In this document: piece by piece, positions 33,526 to 40,776 of the stretch
How positions within the stretch are numbered: the stretch's first letter is position 1
How the letters are laid out: each line of letters starts with the position of its first letter
Assembly: GCA_963747735.1 (NCBI GenBank)
Contig: CAVVGE010000007.1
Span: 62,001 to 126,000, forward strand
From: AP-15 sp963747735
GTDB taxonomy: Bacteria; Pseudomonadota; Alphaproteobacteria; ATCC43930; CGMCC-115725
Direction: 5' to 3'
DNA length: 64,000 bases
Notes under the pieces: model-generated
The model's database searches: none
What the model was told of the DNA's origin: nothing
Seen by the model: only the letters and a program-made list of their open reading frames with translations
Program-made: the position numbers and the translations under genes

Positions 33526-34743
33526 ATGGCGCGTTTTGAATACAGTGCCCTGACCGTCGCCGGCGATGTCGTCGCGGGCGAGCTCGACGGCCCCGACGCC
33601 GCCGCTGTCATCGAACGCCTGCACGAGCAGGCGCTGCTGCCGATCCACGCGATCGAAAAACGCGCCGGCGGCGGCAACCCGCTGCGCTTTCCCTGGCGCG
33701 CGGCGCGCAGCCTTCCGGGCCGCGACCTGGCTTTGTTCAGCCAGCAGCTGGCGCGGCTTCTCAAGGCCAATCTGCCGCTCGACCGCGCCCTCGAAATCCT
33801 GACCAGCCTTGCCGCGGCCGAGCGCTCGGGCGCAATCATCCGCCGCACCTTGGAGCGGGTGCGCGACGGCGCCGGCCTTGCCGAGGCGATGGCGGCGCAG
33901 GAAAAGGCGTTCCCGCGCGCCTATGTCAGCATGGTCCGCGCTGGCGAGGCCGGCGGCGCGTTGCAGGCGGTGCTCTCCCGCCTCGCCGATTTTTTGGTCC
34001 GCACCGAAGCGATCCGGCAAAAGGTCGCCTCGGCTTTGATCTACCCCGCGGTGCTGGTCGTCGTCGCCTCGGTTTCGATCGCGCTGGTCTTGACCGTGGT
34101 GTTGCCGCAATTCGCCCCGGTGTTTCGCGAATCAGGCGCCAGCCTGCCGCTCAGCACCGAGATCCTGATGTCCGCCGGCGATTTGTTGTCGGATTACTGG
34201 TGGGCCTTGCTTCTCGCCTCGCTGCTCGCCGTCTTTGGCGGCAGGCTTTTGCTGCAGCGGCCGGCGATGGCGCTGCGGCGTGATCGGCTGGCGCTGGCGC
34301 TGCCGGTGGCGCGCGAGATCGTCGCCAAATTCGAGATCGGCCGGTTTAGCCGAACCTTGGGGGTACTGCTGGCGAACGGTGTCGCGGCGCCGCGCGCCCT
34401 CGCGCTCTGCGCCGGGGTCGCCGGCAACCGCGTCATCGCCGGCGCGGTGGAGACGGTCGCAACCAGGTTCAAGGAAGGCGAGAGCCTGTCGGCGGCGTTG
34501 TCGCGCACCGGGCGCTTTCCGAGCTTGTGCATCCAGCTCGTCCGGATCGGCGAAGAGACCGGCCGGCTCGAGGAAATGTGTCAGGAGGTCGCCGACATCT
34601 ATGACCAGGAGGTCGAGCGCGCGCTGGAACGCCTGCTCGCGCTCCTGGTGCCGGGCATCACCATCTTTATGGGTGGTGCGATCGCGCTGATCATCGCCGC
34701 GGTCATGACGGCGATGATCAGCATCAACAATCTGGCGATCTGA
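33526..34743 (+). CDS. gspF: Type II secretion inner-membrane platform protein GspF
   Basis: A 405-residue protein with the two repeated GspF/PilC domains: residues about 60-190 (LALFSQQLARLLKANLPLDR, AMAAQEKAFPRAYVSMVRAG) and 265-390 (FEIGRFSRTLGVLLANGVAA, LCIQLVRIGEETGRLEEMCQ), with membrane segments at about 170-195, 220-240 and 375-400. The N-terminal FEYSALTVAGDVVAGELDG is typical. It anchors GspE and the pseudopilus machine in the inner membrane. The stop overlaps the gspH ATG as TGATG. Confidence 0.92.
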   Translation: MARFEYSALTVAGDVVAGELDGPDAAAVIERLHEQALLPIHAIEKRAGGGNPLRFPWRAARSLPGRDLALFSQQLARLLKANLPLDRALEILTSLAAAERSGAIIRRTLERVRDGAGLAEAMAAQEKAFPRAYVSMVRAGEAGGALQAVLSRLADFLVRTEAIRQKVASALIYPAVLVVVASVSIALVLTVVLPQFAPVFRESGASLPLSTEILMSAGDLLSDYWWALLLASLLAVFGGRLLLQRPAMALRRDRLALALPVAREIVAKFEIGRFSRTLGVLLANGVAAPRALALCAGVAGNRVIAGAVETVATRFKEGESLSAALSRTGRFPSLCIQLVRIGEETGRLEEMCQEVADIYDQEVERALERLLALLVPGITIFMGGAIALIIAAVMTAMISINNLAI

Positions 34744-35210
34744 TGCACGCCGGGGACGCAGGCGCGCAGCCCCGCCGGCGCGAAGCCGGGCTCACGCTGG
34801 TCGAGCTGATGGTGGTGCTGACGATCATCGCGCTGACGACGGCGGCGGTGCCGATGATCTTTGCCAACCTGCCGAGCATTCGGCTGCGCGCGGCGGCGGC
34901 CGGGATGGTCGCCACCTTGCGGCAATTGCACGAGCAGGCGATCCGCCGCGGCGAGACGACCGAGCTGGTGCTCGACCTGCCGGCGCGCAGCTATCGAATG
35001 TCGACCGATCCGGCGCCGCATCCGCTGCCGGCAGTGGTCGCCAGGCTCGGCTTCGAATCGCCTTCGCTGTGGCATCCGGACGGATCGCCCACGGTCCGGT
35101 TCTTTGCCGACGGCAGCGCCACCGGCGCCACGATCCTGCTCGAAAACGGCGCCCGCACCGCCGCCGTCACTGTCGATTGGCTGACCGGCCGAGTGCGGCG
35201 CAATGACTAG
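34743..35210 (+). CDS. gspH: Type II secretion minor pseudopilin GspH
   Basis: A 155-residue prepilin-like protein. The leader ending in basic residues and Gly is followed by the class III cleavage site G-LTLVELMVVLTIIALTTAA (mature Leu rather than Phe, with the conserved Glu at +5). The C-terminal domain matches the GspH/FimT type (LRAAAAGMVATLRQLHEQAI, RFFADGSATGATILL). Assignment as GspH rather than GspG rests on the FimT-like C-terminus and the lack of the calcium-binding GspG loop. It overlaps both neighbours by a few bases. Confidence 0.85.
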   Translation: MHAGDAGAQPRRREAGLTLVELMVVLTIIALTTAAVPMIFANLPSIRLRAAAAGMVATLRQLHEQAIRRGETTELVLDLPARSYRMSTDPAPHPLPAVVARLGFESPSLWHPDGSPTVRFFADGSATGATILLENGARTAAVTVDWLTGRVRRND

Positions 35211-35634
35211 CCAGCGCTGCCTGCCACCCCGGCAAAGGGAGCCCGCGGCACCGGCCGGGTTCACCCTCATAGAAATTTTGGTGGCGCTGGCGATCGTCGC
35301 GCTGACCTTCGGCTTTGCCATGCAGGCTTTTTCCGGCGCGTTCGAATGGGTCGATCGCAATCGCAAGACGGCGGACGCTCTCACCCTCGCGCAGTCGACC
35401 TTGGCGCGGGTCGGGCGCGACATCGCGCTGGTGGACGGCGTCACCGACGGGCGGGCCGGCGACGGCTATTCCTGGCGGGTCGAAACCACACCCTATGGCG
35501 ACACGCGCAACCTGCCTTCCGGCCGGCTGATCGGCCATCGGGTCGAGGTGACGATCGGCTGGGCCGAGGGGCGCCGGCGGCGGCAGGTGCAGCTGACCAC
35601 GCTTCGTCTCGCGCCAAAAGGAGCGGGGTCGTGA
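35203..35634 (+). CDS. gspI: Type II secretion minor pseudopilin GspI
   Basis: A 143-residue prepilin: leader QREPAAPAG then FTLIEILVALAIVALTFGFA with Glu at +5. The short C-terminal domain contains NRKTADALTLAQSTLARVG and WRVETTPYGD, fitting GspI, which together with J and K forms the pseudopilus tip. The ATG lies eight bases inside the gspH end, and its TGA overlaps the gspJ GTG. Confidence 0.82.
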   Translation: MTSQRCLPPRQREPAAPAGFTLIEILVALAIVALTFGFAMQAFSGAFEWVDRNRKTADALTLAQSTLARVGRDIALVDGVTDGRAGDGYSWRVETTPYGDTRNLPSGRLIGHRVEVTIGWAEGRRRRQVQLTTLRLAPKGAGS

Positions 35635-36311
35635 CCGGGCGCGCGCCCGCCGGCAAATCGGGCTTCACCTTGGTCGAGCTGCTGGTCGCGGTCACCTTGC
35701 TGACGCTGCTGATGACGCTGGTGTTCGGCGGCTTGCGGCTCGCCGGCCGGGCCTGGGCCAGGGTCGATTATCAGAGCAATGCCGACGCCGATTTTTGGGC
35801 CGCCCGAACGCTGCTGCAGCGGGCGATCGGGTCCGCTTATCCGGCCTTCGCCGGCGCCGATTTGCGCGACCCCGCCATCGCCTTCGACGGCGGCAGCGAC
35901 GAGCTTTCGCTGGTAGCGCCGTTGCCCGCGGCAATCGCCTCCGGGGTCGAAGCCCGTCAGCGCTTTTTTGTCGAAGCCGAGGGCCATTCGCATGTGCTCC
36001 TGTTGGGCTGGCGGCTCGACCTCCCATCCGCGGATGGCGCAGCTCAGCTGCCGGAGAACCGGGTAAAGCTGCTCGATCATGTCCGCGCGGTTCGTTTCGA
36101 CTATTACGGGGCGCCGGACCAGGGCGGGCGCCCGCAATGGTTGGAGAGCTGGTCGGGCTACCCGCGCCTGCCGGACTTGGTGCGCGTGCATTTCGAGCGG
36201 GACCGCTCGGCGGGCCCGGCATGGCCCGATCTTTTGGTCGCCCCGAAGACGACGATGAATACCGCGTGCATCTATGATGCGGTCGCCGCCGGTTGCCGGA
36301 GGATCCGGTGA
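35631..36311 (+). CDS. gspJ: Type II secretion minor pseudopilin GspJ
   Basis: A 226-residue prepilin. Leader VTGRAPAGKSG, then FTLVELLVAVTLLTLLMTLV. The C-terminal domain (AWARVDYQSNADADFWAART, LLLGWRLDLPSADG, VRFDYYGAPDQGGRPQW) fits GspJ of the pseudopilus tip. I chose the GTG at 35631, which forms a GTGA overlap with the gspI stop; the frame is open far upstream but without similarity. Confidence 0.82.
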   Translation: MTGRAPAGKSGFTLVELLVAVTLLTLLMTLVFGGLRLAGRAWARVDYQSNADADFWAARTLLQRAIGSAYPAFAGADLRDPAIAFDGGSDELSLVAPLPAAIASGVEARQRFFVEAEGHSHVLLLGWRLDLPSADGAAQLPENRVKLLDHVRAVRFDYYGAPDQGGRPQWLESWSGYPRLPDLVRVHFERDRSAGPAWPDLLVAPKTTMNTACIYDAVAAGCRRIR

Positions 36312-37447
36312 CGATGGATCCGATGACGACGGCAATACTTGCCCGGCCGACAAATGCGATCGGCCAGCTGCTGCGGCGCGCTGTCGGATGGTGGCTCGCC
36401 GAGCTGGCGCAGGTGATGCCGCCGTGGCTGCTGCGGCTGTTTGGCAAGCCAGGCGATCCCACCTCGATCTTGCAGCTGGGCGGCAGCGAGCTCACCCTCT
36501 TTCTCGCGGATCGCCGGCGACAGGTCCCGATCGTCGTACCGTTGACCGGCTTTGGCGATAATGAGCGGCGCATGCGCATCCAGGCGGTGCTGCGCAGCCA
36601 TCGGGCGAGCGACGCGGTGGCGGTCAGGCTCGACCGCTCGCTGGTCTTCGAAACGGGGATCGAGCTGCCTTTGTCGGCGGAGGGGTCGCTACGGCCGATC
36701 CTGGAGCATCAAATCGAGCGGCTGGTGCCGCTGAGCTCGCCGGAAGCCTGCTTTGCTTATCGAATCGCCGCCCGGTCGCCATTCGCCAACACCCTCGATG
36801 TTCGGCTGACGATCACCAAAAACGAGACCATCGAGCGGGCGCTTGCATTGGCGCGGGGAGACGGTCTCAGCCCCCGGCTGGTCGTTGCGCCGCCGGCCGA
36901 GGGCGCGTCGAACGATGCGGGTGCCGGCGCGCCGGCAATTCTATGGCAGGCGAAGAGCGGCCGCAGCGAAACCCTCGGCCACCGCCGGCTGCGGCACGGG
37001 CTCGGGATCCTGGCGGTCCTGTTGTCGCTCTCGGCCTATGGTCTTTATGTGCACCGTCTCGACCAGGTTCGCAGCGACCTGCAAGCACGCATCGACCGCG
37101 ACCGCCCGGTTGCGGCAGCGGTGCAGCGCCTGGGGCAGCAGATCGGCCAGACCGCGGCCGAGCTCGCCTTCTTTCGCGATCGCCGGCAAGCCCCGCCGCC
37201 GCTGGCGGTCGTCGATGCGCTGACCAAGCTCGTCCCGCAGGATAGCTGGGCGAGGCAGCTGACCGTGCGCGGACAGACCGTCGAGATCAGCGGGTCCTCG
37301 CCGCGGGCGACTGACCTGATCTCCCGCGCCGAAAAATCTGCGATGTTCGAAAACCCGCAATTCCGCTCTCCGATCACCCTCTCTACAGACGGCAAAAGCG
37401 AACGCTTCGACCTTTCGCTCGACATAAAAAAAGGAGAAGCGCGGTGA
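36308..37447 (+). CDS. gspL: Type II secretion assembly protein GspL
   Basis: A 379-residue protein with a cytoplasmic actin-like N-terminal part (SILQLGGSELTLFLADRRRQ, LEHQIERLVPLSSPEACFAY), a single membrane segment (LGILAVLLSLSAYGLYVHRL) at about residue 245 and a PilN-like periplasmic part. GspL links GspE to GspM at the inner membrane. The start is the GTG that overlaps the gspJ stop (GTGA) with GGAGG six bases before it; an in-frame TTG is 15 bases further up. Confidence 0.82.
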   Translation: MTMDPMTTAILARPTNAIGQLLRRAVGWWLAELAQVMPPWLLRLFGKPGDPTSILQLGGSELTLFLADRRRQVPIVVPLTGFGDNERRMRIQAVLRSHRASDAVAVRLDRSLVFETGIELPLSAEGSLRPILEHQIERLVPLSSPEACFAYRIAARSPFANTLDVRLTITKNETIERALALARGDGLSPRLVVAPPAEGASNDAGAGAPAILWQAKSGRSETLGHRRLRHGLGILAVLLSLSAYGLYVHRLDQVRSDLQARIDRDRPVAAAVQRLGQQIGQTAAELAFFRDRRQAPPPLAVVDALTKLVPQDSWARQLTVRGQTVEISGSSPRATDLISRAEKSAMFENPQFRSPITLSTDGKSERFDLSLDIKKGEAR

Positions 37448-38013
37448 GCTTTGCCGTCTCGCCACTGCTGCGGCGGATTTTTGCGCTGGGCATTCTGGCC
37501 CTCGTCGTCGTTCTCGCCTGGTCGCTCGTGGTTTGGCCGCTGCTCGAATTGTCGCTCGACCGGCGCGCCGATATCGAGGCATTGGCGGCGCAAGCCAGCC
37601 ATTTCGAGGCGATGATCGCGCGCAAGCCAGCGCTCGAGCGGCAGGCCCATGCCATGAAGCAAGAAGTCGCGGCGGCCGGGGGGTTCTGGAGCGGGCCCAG
37701 CGGAGCGGCGATCGCCGCGGTGATCCAGGATCGGCTGCGCGAGGCGGTGACCGCCGGCGGCGGCCGGGTCAAAAGCACGTCGTTCGACCACGAGGCGAAT
37801 GAGCGCGGCTTTCGCAAGATCGTGGTCCAATTCAGCATCGAGGGCACGCTCGACACCCTGCAAAAGACACTGGCCGCGGTCGAGAGCAAGACACCGGCGC
37901 TGTTTGTCGACGGCTTTACGGTCGAGGCCGCAGAAGCCGGGGCGGCGCGCGACCGCGCCCCGGTCCTCGATTTCGATCTCAGTGTCGCCGGATACATGCG
38001 AGGGTCGGGCTGA
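37444..38013 (+). CDS. gspM: Type II secretion protein GspM (GspMb-like)
   Basis: A 189-residue protein: short basic cytoplasmic start, one N-terminal membrane helix (ILALVVVLAWSLVVWPLLEL), a coiled-coil-prone stretch (RADIEALAAQASHFEAMIAR) and a periplasmic ferredoxin-like domain (VVQFSIEGTLDTLQKTLAAV). This matches the GspMb variety found in alphaproteobacterial systems. It starts at a GTG overlapping the gspL stop and ends on the gspN ATG. Confidence 0.8.
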   Translation: MSFAVSPLLRRIFALGILALVVVLAWSLVVWPLLELSLDRRADIEALAAQASHFEAMIARKPALERQAHAMKQEVAAAGGFWSGPSGAAIAAVIQDRLREAVTAGGGRVKSTSFDHEANERGFRKIVVQFSIEGTLDTLQKTLAAVESKTPALFVDGFTVEAAEAGAARDRAPVLDFDLSVAGYMRGSG

Positions 38014-38540
38014 TGATCGTGCAGCGTGCCGGCGCCCTCTTGACGGCGCCGCTCGTTTGGCGAAGCGCCCTCGTCGTCGCTGCGGCGCTGGCGGCGGCCA
38101 GCCAAATCGCAGCGCCGACAAAGCTCACCGCTGCTGCGCCGGCCTCGCTCGCCCCTTCGGCCGCGGCCGAAGCGGCCGGCCGTGCCGCCGTCTTGCCGCG
38201 GCAGGCCAGCTATGCCGCGATCGCCGAGCACCCGTTATTCTATCCGACGCGGCAGCCCTGGGTCCCGCCGGCCCCGCCAGCCGCTCCGGACCGGCCGGCG
38301 CCGCCGCCAAAGGGTGCTTCCCCACTGGAGAATTATCAATTGACCGGCGTCGTGATCGGCGCCCGCGGCCGCACCGCGGTGCTGAAGGCAAAGAGCGGCA
38401 GCAAGACGGTCATTCTCACCGAAGGGCAAAAGCTCGACGGTTGGACGTTGCGCGCAATCGGCCCCGATCAGCTGCATTTCGAAGCCGCCGGCTCGTCGTT
38501 CGATCTGAAGTTCCAAAGCCCGCGCTGGCCGCACAGCTGA
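38013..38540 (+). CDS. Type II secretion GspN/GspC-like protein
   Basis: A 175-residue protein with one N-terminal membrane segment, a Pro/Ala-rich periplasmic linker (PWVPPAPPAAPDRPAPPPKG) and a small homology-region-like beta domain (YQLTGVVIGARGRTAVLKAK, VILTEGQKLDGWTLRAIG). This layout is that of GspC HR domains and of the shorter GspN-type proteins of alphaproteobacteria; it would connect the inner-membrane platform to the secretin. No PDZ domain is present, unlike classical GspC. Confidence 0.72.
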   Translation: MIVQRAGALLTAPLVWRSALVVAAALAAASQIAAPTKLTAAAPASLAPSAAAEAAGRAAVLPRQASYAAIAEHPLFYPTRQPWVPPAPPAAPDRPAPPPKGASPLENYQLTGVVIGARGRTAVLKAKSGSKTVILTEGQKLDGWTLRAIGPDQLHFEAAGSSFDLKFQSPRWPHS

Positions 38541-38547
38541 AGCAGCG

Positions 38548-39378
38548 ATGGCAATGACGCCTATGCCGGCGCCGGAGCGGCAGCGAGGGTTTGCCCTCGT
38601 CACGGTGCTCTGGGCCGCGATCATCCTTGCCGTCATCGTCGAGACGGTGCTGCTGACGGGTCATTTCGAGGCCAGGCTCGCGCGTGACCGGACCCGGCTG
38701 GCGCAGCTCGATGCGGTTGCCGATGCCGCCCTCGACATCGCTATCCTGCGGCTGCTCGATCCCTCGCCCGCGGCCCAGCCGCCAGTCGACGCAGCGCCCT
38801 TTCTTGTCGGCTTTGCCGGACATAGGGTTCGCGTCACGGTGCAGGACGAAGCCGGCAAAATCGACCTGAACATGGCCGAGGGCGAGGTGCTGCGCCGGCT
38901 GCTGACCGGTGTCGGGATTGATGTCGAGGTCGCCCAAGCGCTGGTCGACAAGATCCTCGATTGGCGCGAGCCCGGAAATTTCAAGCGGCTGAACGGCGCC
39001 AAAGCGGACGACTACCACCGCGCCGGATATGCCTACGGGCCGCGCGACGGGCCGTTCGAATCGGTCGCCGAGCTTCAGCTCGTCATGGGGATGACGCCGC
39101 AGGTCTACAGTCTGATCGCCCCGTCGCTGACCGTTTATTCGCAGACCCCATGGGTCGATCCCGAGCTCGCCCCGCGACCCGTGCTGCTGGCGCTGCTCGG
39201 AAACGCCGCGGCGGGCCAGGCGAGCCAATCGGCGCTCAGCGTCGGCGTCAGGCTCGGACATGCCTTTACAATTACCGCGGATACCGTCGATGGCGGGGCG
39301 ATGCACGTCGCCAAAACCGCGATCGTCCGCCTGACCGGCGCGCGCAATCCGCCGTTTTGGGTATATCGGTGGGATTAG
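38548..39378 (+). CDS. gspK: Type II secretion minor pseudopilin GspK
   Basis: A 276-residue protein. The leader PEQ/ERQRG is followed by FALVTVLWAAIILAVIVETV; lack of Glu at +5 is normal for GspK, the tip pseudopilin. The inserted alpha domain is visible as VQDEAGKIDLNMAEGEVLRR, VDKILDWREPGNFKRLNGAK and SVAELQLVMGMTPQVYSLIA, typical of T2SSK. It is the last recognisable gene of the secretion operon, eight bases after gspN. Confidence 0.88.
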   Translation: MAMTPMPAPERQRGFALVTVLWAAIILAVIVETVLLTGHFEARLARDRTRLAQLDAVADAALDIAILRLLDPSPAAQPPVDAAPFLVGFAGHRVRVTVQDEAGKIDLNMAEGEVLRRLLTGVGIDVEVAQALVDKILDWREPGNFKRLNGAKADDYHRAGYAYGPRDGPFESVAELQLVMGMTPQVYSLIAPSLTVYSQTPWVDPELAPRPVLLALLGNAAAGQASQSALSVGVRLGHAFTITADTVDGGAMHVAKTAIVRLTGARNPPFWVYRWD

Positions 39379-39392
39379 CCGGGCGAACGCAG

Positions 39393-40721
39393 ATGGTTGT
39401 CGCCGCCCGCCCAAAGACGGACCCGAATGCCGAGGTCGACGCGCAGATCGCCGAAGCTCGAGCCAGGATATCGCACGCTTTCGTGTCCTATCGTCGCCTG
39501 ACCAGCCAAGCTCAGGAGCAAATCGACCTGTGGGACCGGAAATATGAAGCGCGACGCTCGGGAAGCTACCGGGCGCTTCGACAGATTTACCGTGCCTGCG
39601 ACTTTGCAGGCAGGTGCCTTGCGTCGGCTGAAAAGCTCCGCTCGCCAGTGTATATTTGTCTGGATGTCGAAGCGGTATTGGCGGCCGACGGCTTGAGGCC
39701 CCACGGCGCGACGATCGTGCTGGACGTTCACGAGGCGCCGTTTTATCGGGTGCGATGGAGCTGTATCGACCGACCGATCGACCCGTTCGTCTATGCGCTG
39801 GACAAGGCGGTCGCCGGATTGCTGGCGTTGACCGATGTCGCGACGGCGACCGGCAAAGCGCTCTGCGAAGAGCTGGAAAAGGCGGGCGTTCGGGCTATTT
39901 TGCTGCCGGATTACCCATTGCCGCGCCCCTTTGCCGAGGCCTCCGGGGTCAGGGAAGCCTGCCATCTCTCTTCGGCCGACCGGCTCGTCCTGTTGTTCGA
40001 CCGGGTGGATGCGGGCTTCTCCGGTCAAGCGATCCTTGGCGCGCTCGCCCATCTCCCCGACAATTACCACATGGCGATAATCGGGGACTGCGGCGCTCCG
40101 CACAGCGGCCGGTACGAGCGCGAGCTCGGCGACTGCCTGACCGCAACCGCGCTGGACGGGCGGGTCCATCTGTTGCCGCCGGTCGCGCCGGAGCTGCTGC
40201 CGACCTATGCCGGCAGCGCCGATATCGGTGTGATCGGGCTCGATCCGGCCCATTCCGGGGAGCGGCTATTGCTGCCGGCCTCTTTATTCGACTGCATCGC
40301 CGCCCGGCTGCCGGTCGCGGCCGGAGATCTTCCCGATCTTCACGAAACACTGAACCGCTACGGCATCGGCAGCCGGTTCGAGCGCCCGTCGCCGCAATCG
40401 ATCGCCGCGAGCCTCCTTTTGTTGACACAAGCGAAGAGCCGGCTGCTCCCCAAGCTCGACGAGGCGGTGCGCGAGCTGGTGTGGGGCCGCAACGAGCAAG
40501 CATTGCTGGAGCTTCTGCCGGAAACCGCCGCTGTCACGTTGCTGCGCGCCGACCCTTGCGCCGATGAAGGCCGCACGCATCGGATCGCATCGACACTGCT
40601 CGATCACGGTATCGAGGTGACGATCGTCTGTGCCCGGTCGGCCGAGGCGGATGGTGCGAGCACCATGCGAGAGCGTGCATTGCCGCGCGCGAGGTTTGTC
40701 GATTTTCCGAGCGACGGTTGA
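39393..40721 (+). CDS. Glycosyltransferase of GT4-like fold with a truncated second domain
   Basis: A 442-residue protein. About residues 70-390 read like a GT-B glycosyltransferase: VYICLDVEAVLAADGLRPHG, IVLDVHEAPFYRVRW, YHMAIIGDCGAPHSGRYERE, VHLLPPVAPELLPTYAGSAD, IGVIGLDPAHSGERLLLPAS. The last 60 residues (AAVTLLRADPCADEGRTHRI and STLLDHGIEVTIVCA) look like the first beta-alpha-beta unit of another GT-B domain that stops abruptly, so the gene may have lost its 3' half. Donor and acceptor are unknown. It lies 14 bp after gspK with the same direction, possibly in the same transcript, and before the deacetylase-like gene. Confidence 0.65.
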   Translation: MVVAARPKTDPNAEVDAQIAEARARISHAFVSYRRLTSQAQEQIDLWDRKYEARRSGSYRALRQIYRACDFAGRCLASAEKLRSPVYICLDVEAVLAADGLRPHGATIVLDVHEAPFYRVRWSCIDRPIDPFVYALDKAVAGLLALTDVATATGKALCEELEKAGVRAILLPDYPLPRPFAEASGVREACHLSSADRLVLLFDRVDAGFSGQAILGALAHLPDNYHMAIIGDCGAPHSGRYERELGDCLTATALDGRVHLLPPVAPELLPTYAGSADIGVIGLDPAHSGERLLLPASLFDCIAARLPVAAGDLPDLHETLNRYGIGSRFERPSPQSIAASLLLLTQAKSRLLPKLDEAVRELVWGRNEQALLELLPETAAVTLLRADPCADEGRTHRIASTLLDHGIEVTIVCARSAEADGASTMRERALPRARFVDFPSDG

Positions 40722-40776
40722 GGGTGCATTTTCGGGTGAAGCCACCAATTTTCGCGCTTCCTTCGGTCCGGGCGAC

